This document shows positions 32,148-41,526 of a stretch of 64,000 bases of DNA, in pieces. How positions within the stretch are numbered: position 1 is the stretch's first letter; every line of letters begins with the position of its first letter. This DNA is from Deltaproteobacteria bacterium. GTDB lineage: Bacteria; Desulfobacterota; BSN033; UBA1163. Both the position numbers and the translations under genes were made by a program. The stretch covers positions 1 through 64,000 of the forward strand of contig VGRU01000001.1 of assembly GCA_016875255.1 (NCBI GenBank), written 5' to 3'. Under the pieces are notes generated by a model. That model saw only the letters and a list, made by a program, of their open reading frames with translations, did no database searches and was not told where the DNA came from.

Positions 32148-33149
32148 TCATAGATTAATGGGAAATCCTTTCTGTTTCAGAGACTCTTGAGCGGCAACAA
32201 GAATCTTGACTACGTCAACCCCGTCCTGCCCTCCGGTTTTGGGTTGCTTTCGTGATTGGATACATTGGATAAAATGTTCAGCCTCAGCTCGTAGGGGCTC
32301 TGTCATCTTGATATTCGGGATGGTGATATCCCCAAATCTCAAGCTCAAATATTCACCATAAGAATCATAAGATAGGCTGCCTACCCCTTTGTCATAAATC
32401 TTCAATTTCTCGGACGCCTCCATGTCATCGAAGACGACCATCTTCTTCGACCCCACGATCGTGATCTTCCTTACCTTGTGCGGATCGAGCCAGCTTAGTT
32501 GGACATTGGCCATCTTTCCATCTGCAAAGTGAAGGCTGAGAAAAACCACATCCTCAATATCCTTTTGAATATAGCTCTCTCCATTGGCTGAAACAACGAC
32601 CGGCGCTTCGCCAAAAAGCTTCAGGATAACAGACAGATCATGGGGGGCAAAGGACCAGAGGGCGTTTTCGTCCTGACGAATAATGCCGAGATTGACCCGT
32701 TGTGTGTAGATATAATGGACTTTCCCTAACTCTCCAGAATTGAGCATCTCCCTCAATCGATCAAACACCGGGTGGTAAACGAGGAGGTGGCCCACCATAA
32801 GAATACGTTCCTTTTCATCTGCCATTTTTACCATTTCCTCGGCTTCTCTCACATTTAAAGCCATCGGCTTTTCCACCAATACATCCTTTCCTCCCAGGAG
32901 AGCTTCTTTGGCCAGAGCGAAATGTGAAATGGCAGATGAGGCAATAACGATTCCTTTGACCTCCTGGTCCTGTAAGATGGGATTCATATTTTCTACCATC
33001 TTTGACTGAGGGTAGGACTTCTGGAGCTTGGTAAGTCTGGATGGATCGGAATCGCAAACATATTTCAAATGGACATTGGGAATCTCTGAAAAAACCCGGA
33101 TATGATTCTTTCCCCACGCCCCCGCTCCCACCACCGCAATCCCAACCAT
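32148..33149 (-). CDS. wbpB: Gfo/Idh/MocA-family sugar-nucleotide oxidoreductase (WbpB-like)
   Basis: A 333-residue NAD-dependent oxidoreductase. AVVGAGAWGKNHIRVF (about 5-20) is the Rossmann loop, LVEKPMALN (about 92-100) the family EKP signature, and the C-terminal beta-sheet domain includes GQDGVDVVKILVAAQESL. WbpB oxidises the C3 hydroxyl of UDP-GlcNAcA before transamination by WbpE; the WbpE-like enzyme is 8.4 kb upstream at 41513. WbpA (UDP-GlcNAc dehydrogenase) is not in the window. Confidence 0.86.
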   Translation of the reverse strand: MVGIAVVGAGAWGKNHIRVFSEIPNVHLKYVCDSDPSRLTKLQKSYPQSKMVENMNPILQDQEVKGIVIASSAISHFALAKEALLGGKDVLVEKPMALNVREAEEMVKMADEKERILMVGHLLVYHPVFDRLREMLNSGELGKVHYIYTQRVNLGIIRQDENALWSFAPHDLSVILKLFGEAPVVVSANGESYIQKDIEDVVFLSLHFADGKMANVQLSWLDPHKVRKITIVGSKKMVVFDDMEASEKLKIYDKGVGSLSYDSYGEYLSLRFGDITIPNIKMTEPLRAEAEHFIQCIQSRKQPKTGGQDGVDVVKILVAAQESLKQKGFPINL

Positions 33150-33266
33150 AGAGCCCTCCGGCTAAAAATCAGTTCAAAATTAACAATTAGCAATGCTCAA
33201 TTAGTAATCATCCTTTTAAAAAAGTCCAATCATAACAACTATTTTGCAATGTTAATTTTGCAATGA

Positions 33267-34211
33267 TCATTTTAAGGGTTTCAGTCCCATGCTTTCGGGG
33301 CATCCTTTGAGGTGCCACCCTAACAGATACGCATAATTAAAAAATTTACTTCTCCACCTTTTTACCGTAAAACCCGTCAGGATGCAAACCAGGGCCATTG
33401 ATAATAATTCAATCGATAGTCTGATGAGCAGCCCTATCAGAAGAATGAACCATTGCCCTACCCCTCTATTCTTTTTAAAAAATTGATAGCGGGAACGGTA
33501 ATACTCCACCTTTGCCCTCTTTTTATCCTTTTCAGCACTCTTTCCTTGAAAATGGTATACCTCGGCTCGGGGATGATGGTAAATCTTCCAGCCCGCCCTC
33601 CTGATCCGATAACACCAATCGGTCTCTTCTAAAAAGAGAAAGTAATCCTCATCCAACAACCCCACCTGCTTCATTGCCTCTCGCCTGACCATCAAACAAG
33701 CGCCGATGACCGAATCGACTTCGATGGGCATGGAATAGGTACTCTCTTTCCCAGGGAACTGCTCTGGGAACAGCCTACGGAGAAGGCTTTTATTAAGCAG
33801 TTCTGTGGCTAAGGATGGGAAATTGGCAATTGAGTTCTGTTTTGATCCATCCGAATTTAAAAGCTGAGCCCCAATCACTCCTGCTTTCGGATGGATATCC
33901 ATAAAGGCTTTCAAAGTTTCAATAGCCCCTTCCTTCACCTGAGTATCTGGATTAAGGAGGAGGGTGTATTTTCCCTTTGACAATCTCAATGCCTGATTAT
34001 TCGCCCTGGCAAATCCGAGATTCGATGGATTGTCAATCAGGATCACTTCAGGAAATTCCGCCCTCACCATTTCTAAACTTCCATCCATGGATCCATTATC
34101 AACTACAAAGATTTCTATCTTCAATCTCTCCAGAATCTGTTTGAGAGACTTCAGGCATTGAATCAATAAATCTCTCGTATTCCAGTTGACAATAATGATT
34201 GATAGATCCAT
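33267..34211 (-). CDS. Glycosyltransferase family 2, rhamnosyltransferase/WbbL-like
   Basis: A 314-residue GT2 enzyme. LSIIIVNWNTRDLLIQCL (about 3-20), FVVDNGSMDGSLEMV (about 35-49), NNQALRLSKGKYTLLLNPDT (about 71-90) and IGACLMVRREAMKQVG (about 168-183) are visible, followed by LEETDWCYRIRRAGW (about 193-207). A C-terminal hydrophobic helix pair (WFILLIGLLIRLSIELLSMALV) suggests membrane anchoring. It likely transfers a deoxyhexose in O-chain assembly. The 117-base gap to the oxidoreductase gene holds AT-rich GCAATG repeats only. Confidence 0.85.
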   Translation of the reverse strand: MDLSIIIVNWNTRDLLIQCLKSLKQILERLKIEIFVVDNGSMDGSLEMVRAEFPEVILIDNPSNLGFARANNQALRLSKGKYTLLLNPDTQVKEGAIETLKAFMDIHPKAGVIGAQLLNSDGSKQNSIANFPSLATELLNKSLLRRLFPEQFPGKESTYSMPIEVDSVIGACLMVRREAMKQVGLLDEDYFLFLEETDWCYRIRRAGWKIYHHPRAEVYHFQGKSAEKDKKRAKVEYYRSRYQFFKKNRGVGQWFILLIGLLIRLSIELLSMALVCILTGFTVKRWRSKFFNYAYLLGWHLKGCPESMGLKPLK

Positions 34212-34287
34212 AAACTTACAAGGATGGCCCGAATCATTTCAAATCTAACGAATTTTAGAGACAATCATTATTAATCTGTTGATTTAT

Positions 34288-35910
34288 TTATAACTTTTTG
34301 GAAATCACTCCTTCAGGTGAAACATAAACCACACCTCGTTTCCTGCTTTCATTGAGGAGGATACGAAGAAAAGGTTTTATTTTTCCAACAACCGGCCGGA
34401 GATTCCTGTACTCTTTGAAAAATCTAAGACGGTCTGTCCTCGTGATCGTTTTTGGAATCGAGGTATTTAGCTGAATAAGATTTTTCAACAAGCGTTTTTC
34501 ATCCACATGGACATCCAACCGGATATCTTCAAGATCGATAAGGTAAAACTCCAGTTCACCTCCACCCTGCCGCACCAAGATATTACAGGCTTTCATGTCC
34601 TGATGATAGATGTTCTTCTCGTGCAGATGAAATAACCAATTGGCACAAGCTTTGATAAAGAGTCTCTTCTCTTCAAAGGTATCAAAACCCTTAAAAAGAT
34701 ACCGGTCCAACTCTTCAGCCTCTTGAGGGGTTTTCATCACGAAGAAGCTTTCTATCGGCCCGAAGAGGTTATTTCTCTCTATGAAACCGAGAGGCTGAAC
34801 GGTCACCATACCCCTTGCCCTTAAACCATTCCCTCCTAACCACGCTTTAAGTCCCTTTGATATACGGAAAGCCTCTTTCAATCGATTCCTGAACGTGGGA
34901 TAGCAGAACTGTTTCACACAAATCTTTTCCCCTCCATCTTCAAATAGGGAGACGGCAACCTCCGGGCTTTCCTTCTTCAACTCAGAAGGGTTCTCTTTTA
35001 ATAAGGTGAGATGCCTTCTGATGACACATTCTAAGCGGTCAAAAGAAAAATCCTTGCGATGGTAGGTGATCCTTCCCTTCTCTTTTCTGACTGAAAACCC
35101 TGTGCTTTCCTTCAGGCATCTTCTGGTCCTGCTTTGCCACTGTCTTCTCTGAAGCCGGTCCATCCAGGAATGGATCTTTTTGATCCATTCTCCCTGCTTC
35201 TCAGGGTAAGTGGAGCTTCCGTCAAGATAGGCTTTAAGAAATTTAACCTGATCCCCTTTCCCCCAGATGGACCTCAAAGAATGGAAGAGATGTGCCAAGG
35301 ACCATAATCTCTGTTTGAGGCTCAACGATCTCATAACCTGAGCACGATGGAGATCGGTGAGAAAAAAGGATTCGCCATCCCAGAGAAAGTTTCCTGCATG
35401 AAAGTCCTTATGGTAGAGTCCTGATTGATGCACCTTGATGACCGTCTTGGTCAGGTTGGAAAGAACCCTTTCGTCTTTCAAGAGATCCAATTGCTCTGCC
35501 AGCGAGACTCCTGGCTCGATGGCCTCCGATAGGTAGTAACTCTCCCTAACCAATCCCCGATGAACCCTCTCCATCCACCCTAGCGGCTTCGGGATATTAA
35601 GATTTCGCTTCGCCATCTGATATGCGACAAACCATTCCTTCCGGCCTCGTGAAGGGAGGAGGAGATACTTTAAGAATTCGGCCCATCCCTTTGTCCTATC
35701 CATTTTGAAAAAGAGGCTTCTTCCGTTAGGCAAAGGGAAAAGAGCGCTCCACCGCCATTTTGATTCTCCGATGACTCTTCCCCCTTCTTTTGCAATAAAA
35801 TGGACCGGGTCCTCAAAAAAGGAGGAAGGGATCAACGGAGGGATGTCCTCTCTCAACCACCCCTGCATCTCGCCAACAGAAACCTTTTTAAAAGGTGGAG
35901 TCTTCATCAT
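34288..35910 (-). CDS. Tandem Kdo/WaaP-type lipopolysaccharide kinase-like protein
   Basis: A 540-residue protein with two protein-kinase-like domains of the Kdo/WaaP family. The first (about 60-250) has YHKDFHAGNFLW (about 155-166) as catalytic loop and FFLTDLHRAQV as DFG-like strand. The second (about 290-510) has YHQDMKACNILV (about 438-449) and YLIDLEDIRLD. Both keep the catalytic Asp, so both halves might be active, probably phosphorylating heptose or Kdo in the LPS inner core. Normal family members are about 250-270 residues, so this is a fusion or duplication. Neighbouring LpxL-like and heptosyltransferase genes fit an LPS core role. Confidence 0.82.
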   Translation of the reverse strand: MMKTPPFKKVSVGEMQGWLREDIPPLIPSSFFEDPVHFIAKEGGRVIGESKWRWSALFPLPNGRSLFFKMDRTKGWAEFLKYLLLPSRGRKEWFVAYQMAKRNLNIPKPLGWMERVHRGLVRESYYLSEAIEPGVSLAEQLDLLKDERVLSNLTKTVIKVHQSGLYHKDFHAGNFLWDGESFFLTDLHRAQVMRSLSLKQRLWSLAHLFHSLRSIWGKGDQVKFLKAYLDGSSTYPEKQGEWIKKIHSWMDRLQRRQWQSRTRRCLKESTGFSVRKEKGRITYHRKDFSFDRLECVIRRHLTLLKENPSELKKESPEVAVSLFEDGGEKICVKQFCYPTFRNRLKEAFRISKGLKAWLGGNGLRARGMVTVQPLGFIERNNLFGPIESFFVMKTPQEAEELDRYLFKGFDTFEEKRLFIKACANWLFHLHEKNIYHQDMKACNILVRQGGGELEFYLIDLEDIRLDVHVDEKRLLKNLIQLNTSIPKTITRTDRLRFFKEYRNLRPVVGKIKPFLRILLNESRKRGVVYVSPEGVISKKL

Positions 35911-35931
35911 TCAAGTGGATGACAGTTTTTT

Positions 35932-36810
35932 TCACCCTTCCCCTAAAGGTACGGCATCCTTTTGATGGGATCGATAGTAATAGGACGCCACCGTGGGACC
36001 ATAAATCCCCAAATATTGTTCAGGATAGGTGAGAATATAAGACTCAAGTAATTTCACAAAACCTGTGATGATTCGCCTGTATCCCTCTACCCCTTCTTTC
36101 CAATGACCATCAAGGGATGCTTTAAAAATCAATTTGGTCATCCCTCTTTGGTAAAGATGGATGAAGGGGATAACGGTTGCATTTGCCTGATGGGCAAGGT
36201 AGATCATCCCTGTTGGAAAATCCATCTCCTTTCCCAAAAAAAGAACCCTTTCCTTCTTTCTGCCCTCCCCCGCATCCCCATCATAGTAGATCATCTTGCC
36301 TGAGCGAAGCGTTTCCAATATTCTCTTTTTATAAATTTCTGACAGGGACAAATCGTGGGTAAAAATAGTCTTGTCAGGGGTATCGTAATACCGGATTTCC
36401 GGATGTTTCGGCGTTTTGGGCGTCACTCCACTAAGGAGGATGGTTTCATATCCCATCACTCTTAAAGCATTAAAAGCAAGATGGGGAATTCCGATATGAC
36501 CTGCCATGAGGAGAATTCCCTTCTTTTCCTTTAATGCCTGATCCACGTGTTCAAGGCCCTCCACCTCGACATACTGTTTAATATAATCATCGTCCATCTG
36601 GGGGATCAAATACCTCATGACTTTCCTGACCCCCCTCAATTCAAAGATGCCCTTTACAATCTCTTTGATCCGGCGGGGCTCTGTTTCTTGGGGATAAAAG
36701 AAAAGAACCTTATCTTCAAATTCTTCTCTCTTTGTTCGTTTCCGATGATAACATAAAAAAGCATAGATCCTCGGATAAAAAAAGGCCAGTTTAAAGAGAA
36801 GCCATTTCAA
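35932..36810 (-). CDS. LpxL/HtrB-like lysophospholipid acyltransferase family protein
   Basis: A 292-residue protein resembling the lipid A acyltransferase family. ILLMAGHIGIPHLAF (about 94-108) corresponds to the catalytic H-x4-D/E motif, but the acidic residue expected in the sixth position is His here; YDGDAGEGRKKERVLFLGKEM and TGMIYLAHQANATVIPF (about 200-216) match the later family blocks. The start is TTG 36810, fused with the upstream stop (TTGA) and preceded by GGAGGGAAGG. If the missing acid is real, activity may be altered. It lies between the double kinase and a glycosyltransferase. Confidence 0.75.
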   Translation of the reverse strand: MKWLLFKLAFFYPRIYAFLCYHRKRTKREEFEDKVLFFYPQETEPRRIKEIVKGIFELRGVRKVMRYLIPQMDDDYIKQYVEVEGLEHVDQALKEKKGILLMAGHIGIPHLAFNALRVMGYETILLSGVTPKTPKHPEIRYYDTPDKTIFTHDLSLSEIYKKRILETLRSGKMIYYDGDAGEGRKKERVLFLGKEMDFPTGMIYLAHQANATVIPFIHLYQRGMTKLIFKASLDGHWKEGVEGYRRIITGFVKLLESYILTYPEQYLGIYGPTVASYYYRSHQKDAVPLGEG

Positions 36811-37814
36811 TTCCGCCTTCCCTCCTTCTCAACCGCTTTTCTGAGGACACCGAGAAGGCGCGGCGCATTCACCTCAAGAGAGTAAGATTCCTCTACTGTT
36901 GTCCTGCCCTTCCTCCCCAGGGTTCTTCGTAATACCTCATCCTGGATCAAGGCTGAAAGGCCGTATTTCCACTCTTCCTGATTCTGCGCCCAGAAACCAT
37001 TCTCCCTGTCCTTGACAATATCTTTATTGACTCCAACAGGAGAACAGACGACCGGCAGGCCCACGCTGTAATATTGGAGGATCTTAAGTCCACATTTTCC
37101 CTGAGACCAGAGGTCATGGGTCAGCGGCATGATTCCGATATCCAAACTCTTCAGGTCTTCCACCTCCTCTTCAAGGGACCATTGTTTCTTGATCACCGGC
37201 ATATTGGGAAGATCGAAAAAATCGTCACAGACGATCTTGAGTCTCGTGCTAGGGAACACCTTAAACAGGTCTTCAAAGACAGGAGAGAGATCCTTGAGAT
37301 ACTTCAGGGTGCTGCTGCTTCCCAGCCAACCGATGATGATCGGTTCATCCCGATGAAAGTTCTCTTTCAAGTGATAACGGGAAAGATCGATGGAGGTTGG
37401 AATCACCTCAATGTGAGGGTTGTAACGAAGAGTCTCTGATTTCAGAAACTGGTTCCCTGCGACGACAAAATCAGCCTGTCTCATCATATAGGCAAATCTC
37501 AATCGCCGCGAGAAAGAATGAGGGTTTCCCGAACCCGAACTACGGTACATCAACGCATCATCAAAATCGTAGACGATTTTATTTGCCTTTTTTCGGATAT
37601 ACCAGAATTCCAGAGGAGAGAAAAGCTTCCGGTGGATATAAAGAAGATCATAATTCCCCAGGGTATTATAAAATTTCAATTTATCAATCCACGTCCTCTG
37701 ATAGAAATGAAGGGTTACATCCAGCCCATGCTTTTTTAAATAGGGAAGGTATTGAAGCATCCGATATCGGCAACTGTTGACCTCCAGGCTATGAATCAGA
37801 AAAGCAACCTTCAT
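36807..37814 (-). CDS. Glycosyltransferase family 4 (GT-B)
   Basis: A 335-residue GT-B enzyme. The N-terminal domain is reduced (VAFLIHSLEVNSCRYRMLQYL) and the C-terminal donor domain has IIGWLGSSSTLKYL (about 152-165), LDIGIMPLTHDLWSQGKCGLK with GLKILQYYSVGLPVVCSPVGVNKDIV (about 255-280), the E-x7-E-like donor region in which KxLQYY replaces the usual E. It likely adds a sugar to an LPS core or O-chain. It overlaps the acyltransferase start by 4 bases. Confidence 0.8.
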   Translation of the reverse strand: MKVAFLIHSLEVNSCRYRMLQYLPYLKKHGLDVTLHFYQRTWIDKLKFYNTLGNYDLLYIHRKLFSPLEFWYIRKKANKIVYDFDDALMYRSSGSGNPHSFSRRLRFAYMMRQADFVVAGNQFLKSETLRYNPHIEVIPTSIDLSRYHLKENFHRDEPIIIGWLGSSSTLKYLKDLSPVFEDLFKVFPSTRLKIVCDDFFDLPNMPVIKKQWSLEEEVEDLKSLDIGIMPLTHDLWSQGKCGLKILQYYSVGLPVVCSPVGVNKDIVKDRENGFWAQNQEEWKYGLSALIQDEVLRRTLGRKGRTTVEESYSLEVNAPRLLGVLRKAVEKEGRRN

Positions 37815-37817
37815 CCT

Positions 37818-38435
37818 CTAACCTTTTCGGGCCATCAGGAGAATCGATTTCGTAAAGTCGATTCCGAGAAATTGGAAAAAGGGCGAACACAACCAGACCC
37901 TAAAAAAATATTTTAAGAAGGGTTCACTGAACAACCGATACATTTCGATTGATTCGAACCCTTCACTTAAAAACAACCCTCCAAGCTCTTCATAATGGTA
38001 GGGGGTCTCGTGAGAAACGTCTTTCCAATACTGGCCCGGCGTATAAACATTCGGAGTAGTCAGAATCACCTTCCCTCCGGGCTTTAAAATCTCACATATC
38101 TTATTTACTAGCCCCTTTCCCTTTTCCCGACTCAAGTGTTCGATGACCTCAAAAAGAAGGATCATATCAAATGTCTCTTTAATCTCCTCCAGGGAGGCGT
38201 AATCATGCGAATAGGTTGGGTCAATATCCATGCTCTTATATTGGATGCGGGGACGATGTTTTTTGATTCGTTCTCCCAATTCACGATTAAAGGCTCCTAT
38301 TTCGAGAACCGCCTCTCCGTCCTCAAGATATTTCAGGATGAAAGGAAGACGTTTCCTGACGACTTTTAAACTCCAGAGTTTGGGATATTGTTGATGGACT
38401 ATCTCCCGCAATTGAAGTTGTTCACCCCATCTCAT
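37818..38435 (-). CDS. Class I SAM-dependent methyltransferase
   Basis: A 205-residue methyltransferase. AVLEIGAFNRELGERI (about 39-54) is a divergent motif I, ILLFEVIEHLSREKG (about 91-105) the UbiG/Methyltransf_23-like motif, and LKPGGKVILTTPN (about 115-127) is canonical. Probably methylates a sugar or lipid intermediate. It lies 3 bases from the upstream end of the GT4 gene and 12 from the next glycosyltransferase, all in one leftward operon. Confidence 0.8.
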   Translation of the reverse strand: MRWGEQLQLREIVHQQYPKLWSLKVVRKRLPFILKYLEDGEAVLEIGAFNRELGERIKKHRPRIQYKSMDIDPTYSHDYASLEEIKETFDMILLFEVIEHLSREKGKGLVNKICEILKPGGKVILTTPNVYTPGQYWKDVSHETPYHYEELGGLFLSEGFESIEMYRLFSEPFLKYFFRVWLCSPFFQFLGIDFTKSILLMARKG

Positions 38436-38447
38436 AAAGGCCTTCCT

Positions 38448-39602
38448 TCAACATCTTGGAGTTATCTCTCTAAAAACTTCCATCATTTGAATGAAATTAA
38501 TCCTATCAGAATAATGTTCCATTCGATGTTCCTCTTGAATTAAAGAAGGTCGTTCCACCTCACCTTTAAGGAAATATTGAACTGCTTCTACCAATTCTTC
38601 CAAGTTTTTTGGATCTCGAATCACCCTCCCCTCTCCTGGGCGGATCCTCCCACTTGCTCCATTCGAAGAAGTGGTGATCACTGGAAGTCCACTGGCCAGG
38701 GCTTCTAACACGGTGAGCGAACAGGCATCGTAGAATGTGGGGTGGACTAAAAGGTCAGACGCCCCGTAATATTTTTCTGGCTCATGGGTTGAGCCAGCAA
38801 AAATAACCTCTTCTGAGAGGTCAAATTGTTTCGCTAAACGGAGATAAGGTTCCTTGCGATCCCTTCCCAGGATTAAAAGTTTAAATCGAGCATGACCTTC
38901 TCCTTTTATCCTGGCCAATACTTTGATTAGGAATCCCAGTCCTTTCATCCAGAAGTTATTTGAGACAAAGAGGATAACAAATTCATTTGAAATGCCATGT
39001 CGCCTTCTGATCTCTTCTCGGTATTGATGGTTTCGAGGATGAAAGCGTTCAATATCAACTCCATTATAAATGACTTCAATTTGATCATTCGAAATGCCAT
39101 ACCAGCGAATGATGTCCTGTTTCACCATGTCAGAGATGGCAATGATTTTATGAAATCTCTTTTTTTTATAAGGTCTATTTTCAATCCAACCACTCACCCA
39201 CTGTTTAGGGCTAAGCACTCTTCCCAGTAGTTTTATCGTCCAGAAAATCGGGTTGTCATACCCCTTGAGGCTTCGCCAGAACCAGGCCCAGTGAACCCCT
39301 CCATGGGGCTGAAGGACATCGGCCTTCAAAGTATTGCCCACCCCTAACGTCACATGATAATTTCCCTTCTCAATCTCCTGGGTTGCCCTGATTGCAAATG
39401 AAAGAAGACGCAGGCTCTTTGGAAATCGAATTGTTTTGACACGGTGGAGGTGGACTCCCTGGACTTCTTCCTCCCAATGCTCTGCATAAACATGGACTTC
39501 ATGGCCTTCTTTAGCCATCCGGGTGCAGAGATCAACAACATATCTTTCCGCTCCTCCCTTTCTTCTTGAGAAGTCATGGATGGCTGTGGCAAACCGGATC
39601 AT
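38448..39602 (-). CDS. Glycosyltransferase family 4, WaaG-like
   Basis: A GT-B enzyme of about 384 residues. FSRRKGGAERYVVDL (about 10-24) is the acceptor-side glycine loop; LQPHGGVHWAWFWRS occurs as in WaaG-like LPS glucosyltransferases; LFVSNNFWMKGLGFLI (about 213-228) and HPTFYDACSLTVLEALASGLPVI with E-x7-E (DACSLTVLEALA, about 297-308) complete the donor site. It probably adds the first hexose to the inner-core heptose. ATG 39602 has AGGTGG upstream; a GTG at 39611 is the alternative. Confidence 0.85.
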   Translation of the reverse strand: MIRFATAIHDFSRRKGGAERYVVDLCTRMAKEGHEVHVYAEHWEEEVQGVHLHRVKTIRFPKSLRLLSFAIRATQEIEKGNYHVTLGVGNTLKADVLQPHGGVHWAWFWRSLKGYDNPIFWTIKLLGRVLSPKQWVSGWIENRPYKKKRFHKIIAISDMVKQDIIRWYGISNDQIEVIYNGVDIERFHPRNHQYREEIRRRHGISNEFVILFVSNNFWMKGLGFLIKVLARIKGEGHARFKLLILGRDRKEPYLRLAKQFDLSEEVIFAGSTHEPEKYYGASDLLVHPTFYDACSLTVLEALASGLPVITTSSNGASGRIRPGEGRVIRDPKNLEELVEAVQYFLKGEVERPSLIQEEHRMEHYSDRINFIQMMEVFREITPRC

Positions 39603-40765
39603 TTTTTCCACCTGCCAAGTTCGATCATGGTCATATAAAATCTCTCTACTGCTTCGGCCTGTTTGTCCTGTCGAAATTCTTGGTGGGCTTTCTCCCGGGC
39701 TGCCCTCCCCACGATTTCTCTCATCTCTGGATCGCGAAGAAGCTTAAGGGTCGCTTGAGTTAATGCCTCCGGTGTATCTTTGACCACAAAACCTGAAACT
39801 CCATTTTCTACCAGCTCCGGCAACATTCCTCGATCTGCAACGATCGCTGGTTTTCCCATGGCCATGGCCTCTCTCAAGGCCCTTGCTGTCCCATCTGAAC
39901 CCGCCATCAGAAAGACGAAGATATCCATACAGGCCAATGTATCAAGATAATGCTCCGTCTGATACCCTCCGAGAACCACCCACGGTTCAATGCCAAGCCT
40001 CTTCATCGGTTCGACGACGCTCTCGTTCATCTGGCTTGAGCGGCCCACCAGAAGCACCTTGACCTTCGGAAATTCTTTAACGATCCTTTGGACTGCCTCT
40101 AAAAAGACCTCTGTCCTCCGGTATTTCTGAAACCGGGCCACCATCCCGATGATGATATCATCTTCCCCTATCCCAAAAACCGGTCTCATATCTTTTAGTG
40201 CCGTTTCAGAACGATAACGATTTAGATCTAATGCAGGAGGAATCCTGACAACCCTCTCCAAGGGAAGTCCGAAATGGGCGGCATTCTCCCTTTTGGCCTT
40301 CTCAGAGAAGGTGATCATCCCATCGGTATAATGGGAGATAAGAAATCGATTCCCAAACCCTGGGCTCAGAGATTCTCGTTTATGATCGGTTCGAATGACA
40401 ACCACATTAGCATGTGATCTTCTGGCTGCTATGCCACCGAGAATATGGTCGTGAGATTGGTGGACATTGATGACATCGAATTTTCCCTGAACGAGGTAGT
40501 GACCAAGAGCTGAGATGTCAGACAGGTTTTTTCTGAAAGAGGAGAGGCGATAAAACTTAATCGGACGATCTAAGTGAAATTGACTGGTTGCTTTAACGCC
40601 TTCTTTTAAAACTCTCCTCTCCATGCTATCCTCGACCTGAAAGGGAGGCTTCCGATAAGCGAGGGTGACATCATGCCCTCTTTTCTCCAATTCTTTACAT
40701 AGGTTCACAATAGGCTCCGAAGGCCCTGTCCACTTCCAGTCACTAAAGAGTTGGAGGATCTTCAT
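39599..40765 (-). CDS. Glycosyltransferase family 4 (GT-B)
   Basis: A 388-residue GT-B enzyme: WKWTGPSEPIVNL (about 11-23) is the acceptor loop, GMVARFQKYRRTEVFLEAV (about 206-224) starts the donor domain, and LMAGSDGTARALREAMAMGKPAI (about 291-313) is the E-x7-E donor motif. It probably transfers a sugar to the LPS core or O-chain. It overlaps both neighbours (4 bases each), consistent with coupled translation. Confidence 0.85.
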   Translation of the reverse strand: MKILQLFSDWKWTGPSEPIVNLCKELEKRGHDVTLAYRKPPFQVEDSMERRVLKEGVKATSQFHLDRPIKFYRLSSFRKNLSDISALGHYLVQGKFDVINVHQSHDHILGGIAARRSHANVVVIRTDHKRESLSPGFGNRFLISHYTDGMITFSEKAKRENAAHFGLPLERVVRIPPALDLNRYRSETALKDMRPVFGIGEDDIIIGMVARFQKYRRTEVFLEAVQRIVKEFPKVKVLLVGRSSQMNESVVEPMKRLGIEPWVVLGGYQTEHYLDTLACMDIFVFLMAGSDGTARALREAMAMGKPAIVADRGMLPELVENGVSGFVVKDTPEALTQATLKLLRDPEMREIVGRAAREKAHQEFRQDKQAEAVERFYMTMIELGRWKK

Positions 40766-41526
40766 ATGCCTTTCTGATAAGAAGGATTTTTTTCTGCCAA
40801 TATAAATATCTGTTTTCCAAAAGCCACATCCGCTGACATCACGTGCTTGAAAATCTCCCTGTTCCTCTCTATTTGAAGAGGTCTCTTCTCTCTTTTAGAG
40901 GCCCAGAGGGTCGCCAAATAGACGAATGGATAGATCAAAGCGAATGCCATGGCTCTATTGCTGAATTCATGAGTGGTGACCTGGATGATGCGAAAACCAT
41001 TTCGATGGAGGTTCAACCTCAACTGGTAATAGTTTTGGAGATTCATGCGATGCTCTCCATCTAAGCGATCACTCACCTCATCATAAGGTCTCCCATTGAA
41101 ACGGTAAAACCCTGTAGCCAGGTTGGCCACCCTGGATTGAAGGTTAAGGGCATTGGGTGTTTCGATGAGAAGTTTCCCTTCAGTCTTAAGAACCCGATAG
41201 CATTCCCTGACAAAACAGTAAGGGTCTTCAAAATATTCAATACCATTGGAACAAAGGACGAAATCAAAGGTTGCTTCCTTAAAAGGCAACCACTGGTTAA
41301 AATCGGCAATCAAGATGGGGATCTCTTCGGAAGGGAAATCAATAGGGTTGATATCCGCCGCAATAACCTCGAATCCGCGCTCCTTCAGCTTTTTTGAGAT
41401 TCGACCGTGTCGGGCGGCTGCATCCAACAGTCTTCCCTTTGAGTGGAGACCGGTTAGTATCTCAACGTTTTTATCGTAGCGGTGTTGGGACCCAAATATC
41501 TTCCTTACAAAGTTATCCCTTTCCAT
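40762..41526 (-). CDS. Class I SAM-dependent methyltransferase
   Basis: A 254-residue methyltransferase. GRLLDAAARHGRISKKL (about 31-47) is motif I, in which the usual D-x-G-C-G is D-A-A-A-R, and DFVLCSNGIEYFEDP (about 89-103) and CYRVLKTEGKLLIETPN are motifs II-III. FYRFNGRPYDEVSDRLDGEHR is an insertion between strands. The altered glycine loop could weaken SAM binding. Overlaps both neighbours (4 and 14 bases). Confidence 0.75.
   Translation of the reverse strand: MERDNFVRKIFGSQHRYDKNVEILTGLHSKGRLLDAAARHGRISKKLKERGFEVIAADINPIDFPSEEIPILIADFNQWLPFKEATFDFVLCSNGIEYFEDPYCFVRECYRVLKTEGKLLIETPNALNLQSRVANLATGFYRFNGRPYDEVSDRLDGEHRMNLQNYYQLRLNLHRNGFRIIQVTTHEFSNRAMAFALIYPFVYLATLWASKREKRPLQIERNREIFKHVMSADVAFGKQIFILAEKNPSYQKGI

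Noticed and set aside
37397..37780. 127-codon plus-strand frame opposite the GT4 gene
   Set aside because: Antisense of a conserved glycosyltransferase; low-complexity and without a plausible start.
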